This document shows, piece by piece, positions 44,306 to 50,301 of a DNA stretch of 64,000 nt. Under the pieces are notes generated by a model that saw only the letters and a program-made list of their open reading frames with translations, ran no database searches and was not told where the DNA came from. Origin of the DNA: Insolitispirillum peregrinum (lineage in GTDB: Bacteria; Pseudomonadota; Alphaproteobacteria; Rhodospirillales; Rhodospirillaceae); NCBI RefSeq assembly GCF_900156605.1, contig NZ_FTOA01000005.1, positions 124,001 to 188,000 on the forward strand, read 5' to 3'. The translations under genes and the position numbers were made by a program. How positions within the stretch are numbered: the stretch's first letter is position 1; each line of letters opens with the position of its first letter.

Positions 44306-45238
44306 ATGAGCCGGGGAAACATCGTATCAATTCAGTCGCATGTCGCCTATGGCCACGTCGGCAACGCGGCGGCGACATTTCCGTTACAGCGCCTCGGGTT
44401 TTCCGTCTGGCCAATCCATACCTGCCTGTTTTCCAATCACACCGGCTATCCGCCGATCGATGGACGCCCGACCCGAGGGGTGGTGTTCGAGCCATCGGTG
44501 GTGGCCGAGGTGGTGCAGGGGCTGGCACAGCGCGGTGTGCTGGCTGCCTGCGATGGCGTGCTGTCGGGCTGGCTGGGCAAGGCCGATATCGGGACAGCGG
44601 TGCTGTCGGCAGTGGCTGCGGCCCGGCACGCCCGTCCGACGGTGTTCCTGTGCGATCCGGTGCTGGGGGATGATACCCCCGACGGGCAGGGCCGGTTGTA
44701 TGCGGCGGCCGACATTCCCGACTATATCCGCCACCAGATGCTGCCTGCGGCTGACGTGATCACACCGAACCGCTTCGAGCTGGAAATCCTCAGCGGACAA
44801 CCGGTACGCGATGTGTCGCAGGCTTTGCGGGCCGCCCGCAGCCTGTTGCGCCCGGCAGGGCAGGGGCCAACGGCCTGCATCGTCACCAGCCTGCCGGACG
44901 AACGGGCACAGGACCAGATTGCCTGTCTGGCGGTGACCACCGCCGGGGCGTGGGTGGTCTCGACCCCACGGCTGTCCTTTGCACCGAACCCGCCGCCCAA
45001 CGGGACCGGGGACTGTCTGGCGGCGCTGTTGCTGGGCTATATCCTGCTGGATCAGGATATCCCGCAGGCGCTGGGGGATGCGGTCTCGGCCCTGTATGCG
45101 ATTTTACAGCACACGCAGGCGCTGGGCGTCGGGCCGGGTGGGCGTCCCGAGCTGGCGGTGGTCGAAGCGCAGGAGTCTTTGCTGAAACCGGCGCAGCGGT
45201 TCGTTCCCGCAGTGGTTGATCATGGCGTAGGTGTCTGA
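44306..45238 (+). CDS. pdxY: Pyridoxal kinase PdxY
   Basis: A 310-residue ribokinase-fold kinase. The N-terminal IQSHVAYGHVGNAAATFPLQ, the PVLGD segment and the C-terminal anion hole NGTGDCLAALLL (catalytic Asp) are the PdxY/PdxK signature. It phosphorylates pyridoxal to pyridoxal-5-phosphate in the salvage pathway. It stands alone, divergent from the acyl-CoA operon. PdxY and PdxK cannot be separated with certainty by eye, but the sequence favours PdxY. Confidence 0.9.
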   Translation: MSRGNIVSIQSHVAYGHVGNAAATFPLQRLGFSVWPIHTCLFSNHTGYPPIDGRPTRGVVFEPSVVAEVVQGLAQRGVLAACDGVLSGWLGKADIGTAVLSAVAAARHARPTVFLCDPVLGDDTPDGQGRLYAAADIPDYIRHQMLPAADVITPNRFELEILSGQPVRDVSQALRAARSLLRPAGQGPTACIVTSLPDERAQDQIACLAVTTAGAWVVSTPRLSFAPNPPPNGTGDCLAALLLGYILLDQDIPQALGDAVSALYAILQHTQALGVGPGGRPELAVVEAQESLLKPAQRFVPAVVDHGVGV

Positions 45239-45329
45239 TCTGTCAAAAGAGAGAATTTTCTGTTCTACCACGGCGACATTTCCCCCATGATTCGGGGTGG
45301 GGCAAGGCAGTCATAACCGCTTTACCGCT

Positions 45330-45348
45330 TTTTCACACACTGTGAAAA
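45330..45348. promoter_or_regulatory. Perfect dyad upstream of the response regulator/protease/TIR genes
   Basis: TTTTCACA-CAC-TGTGAAAA is a perfect 8-bp inverted repeat about 20 bases before the regulator start codon. It is a candidate operator for the plus-strand accessory operon. Confidence 0.5.
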
Positions 45349-45368
45349 GGGCGATGGGAGTGCTTTTG

Positions 45369-45899
45369 ATGGCCGCGATCCAGTCTTTGTCGGTGACGGT
45401 GGTCGAAGACAATCCGAACATGCGCCTGATGCTCTGTCAGGTGCTGCGGGTGATCGGAGTGTCGGACTTGGTAGAAGCCCGCAACGGGCATGAAGCCATC
45501 GATGCCCTGCGCCAGAGCAGGCCGGATGTGCTGATCACCGATTGCAACATGGCCCCGGTGGACGGGCTGGAGCTGACCCGCTGGGTTCGCACGTCCGAGG
45601 ACAGCCCGGACAGTTACATGCCGATCCTGATGGTCTCGTCGCTGACTGATCCCCGCGTCCATCAGCGAGCCCGTGACGTGGGGATCAGCCATTTTCTGCC
45701 CAAGCCGTTTCAGCCGCGCGAATTGATCGGGGCATTGTTTCAGGTCATCCGTCAGCCGCGCCCTTTTGTGCGGACCGACAGCTATTTCGGACCAGACCGG
45801 CGACAGGGCGAACGGGGTGGCATGATGTTTGACGGGCCGGACCGCCGCCTGTTCGGGAGTGATACGGAGGTCATCCAAGAGGGCGAAAATTATATTTAA
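45369..45899 (+). CDS. Response regulator with receiver domain and short variable tail
   Basis: A 176-residue protein: receiver domain (about 8-130) with VVEDNPNMRL, phosphoacceptor Asp in DVLITDCNMAPVDGLEL and Lys in HFLPKPFQP. The 45-residue tail carries RTDSYFGPDRR and a second GPDRR, a tail seen on alphaproteobacterial stand-alone receivers. There is no DNA-binding domain. ATG 45369 has GGGAG 8 bases upstream; ATG 45354 is an alternative. It is followed 53 bases later, in the same direction, by the protease/hydrolase gene, so it may head the accessory operon. Confidence 0.85.
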   Translation: MAAIQSLSVTVVEDNPNMRLMLCQVLRVIGVSDLVEARNGHEAIDALRQSRPDVLITDCNMAPVDGLELTRWVRTSEDSPDSYMPILMVSSLTDPRVHQRARDVGISHFLPKPFQPRELIGALFQVIRQPRPFVRTDSYFGPDRRQGERGGMMFDGPDRRLFGSDTEVIQEGENYI

Positions 45900-45952
45900 A
45901 TACTATTATGAGGGGAGTATTCTGGCCGAATAACTCATCAGGAGAGTCGGTC

Positions 45953-47830
45953 ATGCCCATAGCGACGTCTCAGAAGACCTCACACCCCGTCACCGTGGGC
46001 GGGCGCAAGGTCAATGCCCTGCCGGATGTGCCGGATATCCGGGATCGTTATTACGAACCATCCTTGATCCCTTTGAAACGGTCTGTGGGGCCGCTGAAGG
46101 CCCCGGTGATTCTCGATCAGGGGCGGGATGGTGCCTGCACCGGCTTTGCGCTGGCGGCGGTGATCAACCTGTTGCTGGCGGAACGCGCACGGCTGGCGGA
46201 CGAGGATGGTTGCGAAACGGTCAGCCCGTGGATGTTGTACGACATGGCCCGCCGCCACGATGAATGGCCGGGTGAAGACTATGACGGCTCCAGCCTGCGC
46301 GGAGCCTTGCGCGGCTGGTACAACAACGGCGCGTGCCGTTTTTCCCTCTGGCCCCAGCCCCAGAGCGGAGTCAGCGTGGAACAGGCCAAGGATGCCCGCT
46401 CGGTCGCTTTGGGGGCTTATTATCGTCTGCGCGCCAATCTGTCGGATTTCCATGCCGCGCTGAACGAATGCCAGACCATTTTGGTGTCGGCGGCGGTGCA
46501 TGACGGGTGGGAAACGCCGGAGGTGCATGGCGAGAGAGCGGTGATTGCCGCCGGTCAGACGCAGCTGGGCTATCATGCCTTTGCGGTGGTTGGGTATGAT
46601 GCCGATGGCTTCTGGGTGCAAAACTCGTGGGGCCAAGAGTGGGGGAAGGGTGGAGTGGCCTTGTGGTCCTATGAAGACTGGGCGGCCAATGTGCAGGATG
46701 CCTGGGTGGTCCGGCTGGCCCTGCCGACGCCGCAGGTGTTTGGCCTGAGCAACCGGAATAACTCCTCTGGCCCGGTCGGGCTTTGGGGCCGCTCTGCCCC
46801 CACCCGCAACGACATTGCCGGTCATTTTGTCCATATTGATGATGGCACGTTCTGTGCCCGCCAGCCCTATTGGAGCACGGCGCAGGATGTGGCCGAAACG
46901 GCGGGCCTGATTGCCCGGCGGTTCGCCGAGGATGGTCGGTATCAGCACTTGCTGATTTATGCCCATGGCGGATTGAACAGCCCGGACAGTTGTGCCGAGC
47001 GGATACGGGCGATGACGCCGGTGTTCATGGCCAACGGTATCTATCCCTATGCGGTGATGTATGACACCGGCTTTGCCGAAACGCTGAAGGATATCATCGT
47101 TGCGGCGGCGACGCGGACCAACGACCGCGCCGGAGCCAGCTTTGACCGCACCGACATGCTGATTGAGCAGGCGGTGAGCGGGGTTGGCGGGGCGATGTGG
47201 CGGGAAATGAAGCGCAATGCCCGCCAGATGTTCGAGACTGATGGCGCGGGCAGCGCGACACTGGCGGCATTTCTGATCGCGCTGAAGCCGCTGTTCCAGC
47301 AAGACAAGATCAAGCTGCATGTCATCGGCCACAGTCTGGGCAGCGTGCTGGTCGGCCACCTGCTGGAGTCATTGCTGACAGGACCGGACGGGGCAATCCC
47401 GGTCAGTAGTTGCTCGCTGATGGCCCCGGCGTGCCGGGTCGATTTTTTCCGCGAATATTATGGGAAGATGGCGGGCCTTGATGGGGCGACACCGTCCCGG
47501 ATCGAGAACTTTGCCATCTACAATCTGTCGGATGCTTTGGAACAGGCGGATAACGTCGGCTTGATCTATCGCAAGTCTTTGTTGTATCTGGTGTCAAATG
47601 CCTTTGAAGGCGCGCGCGGAACCCCGTTGGCTGGCATGGCGGAGACCCCGGACGAACTGGGGCTGAAGGTCGGTGGCCTGCACATCGCTGACGCCGCATC
47701 GTCGGTGACGCGCAGCCGGTCGCATGGCGGGTTCGACAACGACCCTGTGACCATGAACCACATCCTGCGCCGGATTCTCGGCGGGGCCTCGCCGGTCAGG
47801 GAGTTCACCGCCCGCGATCTGGATTATTGA
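45953..47830 (+). CDS. Papain-like cysteine protease fused to an alpha/beta hydrolase
   Basis: A 625-residue cytoplasmic protein. Residues of about 25-260 are a C1A papain-type domain with the complete set of active-site elements: oxyanion Gln56 and Cys62 (DQGRDGACTGFALAAV), His208 (GYHAFAVVGY) and Asn224 (VQNSWGQEWG). Residues of about 300-560 form an alpha/beta hydrolase with LLIYAHGGLN and nucleophile elbow VIGHSLGSVL (Ser461). No signal peptide is present, so it is not a secreted enzyme. AGGAG lies 8 bases before the chosen ATG. It is 21 bases upstream of the TIR gene. The role is unknown; an effector or processing enzyme of the neighbouring TIR system is inferred. Confidence 0.85.
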   Translation: MPIATSQKTSHPVTVGGRKVNALPDVPDIRDRYYEPSLIPLKRSVGPLKAPVILDQGRDGACTGFALAAVINLLLAERARLADEDGCETVSPWMLYDMARRHDEWPGEDYDGSSLRGALRGWYNNGACRFSLWPQPQSGVSVEQAKDARSVALGAYYRLRANLSDFHAALNECQTILVSAAVHDGWETPEVHGERAVIAAGQTQLGYHAFAVVGYDADGFWVQNSWGQEWGKGGVALWSYEDWAANVQDAWVVRLALPTPQVFGLSNRNNSSGPVGLWGRSAPTRNDIAGHFVHIDDGTFCARQPYWSTAQDVAETAGLIARRFAEDGRYQHLLIYAHGGLNSPDSCAERIRAMTPVFMANGIYPYAVMYDTGFAETLKDIIVAAATRTNDRAGASFDRTDMLIEQAVSGVGGAMWREMKRNARQMFETDGAGSATLAAFLIALKPLFQQDKIKLHVIGHSLGSVLVGHLLESLLTGPDGAIPVSSCSLMAPACRVDFFREYYGKMAGLDGATPSRIENFAIYNLSDALEQADNVGLIYRKSLLYLVSNAFEGARGTPLAGMAETPDELGLKVGGLHIADAASSVTRSRSHGGFDNDPVTMNHILRRILGGASPVREFTARDLDY

Positions 47831-47851
47831 ATGGATTGAAAGGTCTTTGCC

Positions 47852-49066
47852 GTGTTGCCTCCGGTTCTTGATATTCATCTGGTTTGGCATCCTGACGACG
47901 ACCTCAAGGCCCGTCCGATTGCCGAGGCGATCATTGACCACTATCAGGGCGACTGCTTTTCCGGCTTGCTGGGCGGGGCGGTCGAGGTATTCGTGCGTTC
48001 TGCCGGGTGGCACGGACCGGGGTCGGCGCCGCGTCCGGTGCCGTTGCCGGGGGATGCCGGGCCGGTGCGTTCGGCGGCCCGTGTGGTGGTGCTGGCGTTG
48101 CTGGGGCCGGGGCTGGCCGCCGCCACCGGCAGGTCGGGGCCTTGGTCCGACTGGCTGGAACAGGTGCGCGATGTGGCAGAGGCCCGGCCAGCAGAGGTCC
48201 GCCTGTGGGGGCTGGCCCTGTGCCGCAGCGCCGTGACCTCGACCGGCTTGCAGAGCCTGTTTGCTGACCGGCAGTTGCTGGCCTCTCCCGATGTGATGAA
48301 CGATGCCGACGACACCATGCTGATGCGCGACCTGTCGCAAAGCCTGACGCAATTCCTGAGGGGCTCGTCACAGCCGATTCAGGTGTTCATCAGCCACAGC
48401 AAGCACATGGACCCCGGCACCGAACAGGCGATCAAGGCGCTGGTGGCGACGGTGCGGATGGAGGTGCTGAAAACCCGGCTGGCAGAGTTCTTTGACTCTG
48501 CCGCAATCCAGACCGGCGACGACTGGGCGGCGGTGCTGAAACGGAATGCTGCCGATGGCGCGATGCTGTGCCTGCGCACCGACAGTTACGCCGGGCGCGA
48601 GTGGTGTCACCGCGAAGTGGTGACTGCCAAACTGAACGGCGTGCCGGTGGTGGCGCTTGATGCCTTGCAGCGGGGGGATGGTCGGGGATCGTTCCTGCTG
48701 GACCACATTCCGCGCGTTCCGGCCCGGCGCAAGAAAAAACGCTGGAGCAAGCACAGCATCCGCGAGGCCCTGTTGCGGCTGGTCGATGAGTGCCTGAAGC
48801 GGGCGCTGTGGCAGCACCAGGAAATATTGGCGCGGGGCCTGACCCCGGTGTCGTGGTGGGCCCCGCACGCCCCCGAGCCGCTGACGCTGGCCGACCGGCT
48901 GACCACTCACCGGCCTGTGGCGGGGCAGCCGTTGGTGATCCTGCACCCTGACCCGCCGTTGACCCCGTGCGAGCGGCAAGCCCTTGGCACGGTGGCCGCT
49001 CTGGCTGGCATTCCAGCCGACACGCTGGATATCCTGACCCCGCGCACGCTGTCGGCGCGGTCTTAG
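47852..49066 (+). CDS. TIR domain protein
   Basis: A 404-residue protein. A TIR domain spans about 174-300: strand A IQVFISHSK (176-184), box-2-like FFDSAAIQTGDDW, LRTDSYAG and WCHREVVTAK, whose Glu255 sits where the catalytic NADase Glu of TIR domains lies. Residues 1-150 (DIHLVWHPDDDLKARPIAEA, VEVFVRSAGWHG, ARVVVLALLGPG) look like a second, degenerate TIR-like or Rossmann module. The C-terminal 100 residues match nothing I know. Start is GTG with AAGG about 9 bases upstream. Its TAG stop is the first three bases of a dispersed repeat, so the C-terminus may be insertion-derived. Confidence 0.85.
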   Translation: MLPPVLDIHLVWHPDDDLKARPIAEAIIDHYQGDCFSGLLGGAVEVFVRSAGWHGPGSAPRPVPLPGDAGPVRSAARVVVLALLGPGLAAATGRSGPWSDWLEQVRDVAEARPAEVRLWGLALCRSAVTSTGLQSLFADRQLLASPDVMNDADDTMLMRDLSQSLTQFLRGSSQPIQVFISHSKHMDPGTEQAIKALVATVRMEVLKTRLAEFFDSAAIQTGDDWAAVLKRNAADGAMLCLRTDSYAGREWCHREVVTAKLNGVPVVALDALQRGDGRGSFLLDHIPRVPARRKKKRWSKHSIREALLRLVDECLKRALWQHQEILARGLTPVSWWAPHAPEPLTLADRLTTHRPVAGQPLVILHPDPPLTPCERQALGTVAALAGIPADTLDILTPRTLSARS

Positions 49067-49355
49067 AGCATTGTGCGAAAAGTGGGAACCGGTTTTCGCA
49101 AAAACAATGCGATAGAATAAAAGGTTAGAGCAGCGTGCCTGCGTCCGGTCACGGTACACGACAGTTGGCGGGATCAGTGTGGGCTACCGCCCAAACCCGT
49201 TTGGTGGCGATGCCCCCAAGCCCCCATTTTTTCTTTAAAAATCAAGTCAATGGGGTCCGGGGCCTCAAGGCCCCGGCGAGGTTTGGAGCAGCGCTCCATG
49301 ATCTTTTTGTTTTTTGTCGTGTACTGTGGCGTCCGGTTTAACGCACGCTGCTCTA
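49064..49355. mobile_element. Dispersed palindromic intergenic element, copy 4 (MITE-like, best preserved)
   Basis: 292 bases bounded by TAGAGCATTGTGCG and CGCACGCTGCTCTA, which are 14-bp terminal inverted repeats matching at 12 positions. The inner hairpins and palindromes are as in copies 1 and 3. TA at both outer ends fits insertion at TA dinucleotides, as in mariner/IS630-type MITEs. It separates the TIR gene from the SLOG gene and replaces the TIR gene's stop codon. Confidence 0.82.
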
Positions 49356-49446
49356 GGCTAGGATAGAATGGGAACGGGGGCGTGGAGCGTTGCTTCTCCC
49401 CTCGTCGGGGCCTTCAGGGCCCGTGTTGATCGTGAAAGGGTTCGCC

Positions 49447-50301
49447 ATGATCTCTCCGTTGTTGCCTGCAGATGCCCTGCGCTCGCGGCGTCTGGGGCTG
49501 TCGGCCTCGGACTCCCCCGATCTGGCCCGGCTGGGGCTGGACCCTCGCCATTTCCGGCTGGCGCTGGGCGAACTGGCACGGCTGGTGCTGGTGGGCGGAG
49601 GCTCGCTGGCGTGGGGTGGGCATTTGCAGCCTGACGGCCTGACCTCGATGCTGGTGGACGAAGTGGTGCGCTATGGCGCTGGCGACGATCCGGCCCTGCT
49701 GGTCTGTCTGGCATGGTGCGTTCACCGTGAGGTACCGCTGTCCACCCTGCGCGCCACGCAGGACCGGCTGGGGCGGCATGGCCGGGTGGTGTGCCTCGAC
49801 CGCGAGGGGCAGGAAATTCCCCCCGAGACCGACCGTTTTGAGGCCCCGGTGCCAGAAACCAACCCGCAGGAAAAAGCCCGGCAGTTGAGCGCCATGCGGC
49901 GCTATCTGGTCGGGAATACCGAAGGCCGCCTGATGATCGGCGGCAAACGCAGCGGCTTTCAGGGCCGCATGCCGGGGTTGGTGGAGGAGGCTCTGCTGAC
50001 CCTGCGCGCTGGCCAGCCGCTGTACCTCGCCGCCGGTTTCGGCGGAGCCACCGCCGACATCGCCCGCGCCGCCGGGCTGGCGATGGACTGGCTGCCTCCT
50101 GACTGGCAGGCGGCGGAATATGAAGACGCTTTCCGCCAGGGGTTGGAGGAAATCGCCGGGGTGGTGGCTGACGCGCCGCTGGTCAGCGGTCTGTCCCCCG
50201 ATGACCTCGCTGCTTTGGCCTGCACCCCGCGCCCGAGCGAAATCGCTGTGCTGGTCAGTCGGGGGCTGGGGCGCTGTTTTGCTGGGACTGGAGGACGGTG
50301 A
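49447..50301 (+). CDS. SLOG-family (LSDAT-like) putative nucleotide-sensor protein
   Basis: A 284-residue Rossmann-like protein. RRLGLSASDSPDLARLGL, then HFRLALGELARLVLVGGG and SLAWGGHLQPDGLTSMLV (about 36-70), and a later GKRSGFQGRMPGLVEEAL and YLAAGFGGAT, are the pattern of SLOG-superfamily proteins found in predicted nucleotide-signalling conflict systems. The SLOG domain of ThsA senses a TIR-made cyclic ADP-ribose isomer, which makes the TIR neighbours meaningful. AAAGGG lies about 8 bases before the ATG. The 3' end overlaps the facing TIR-NB-ARC-TPR gene by 47 bases. Confidence 0.75.
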   Translation: MISPLLPADALRSRRLGLSASDSPDLARLGLDPRHFRLALGELARLVLVGGGSLAWGGHLQPDGLTSMLVDEVVRYGAGDDPALLVCLAWCVHREVPLSTLRATQDRLGRHGRVVCLDREGQEIPPETDRFEAPVPETNPQEKARQLSAMRRYLVGNTEGRLMIGGKRSGFQGRMPGLVEEALLTLRAGQPLYLAAGFGGATADIARAAGLAMDWLPPDWQAAEYEDAFRQGLEEIAGVVADAPLVSGLSPDDLAALACTPRPSEIAVLVSRGLGRCFAGTGGR

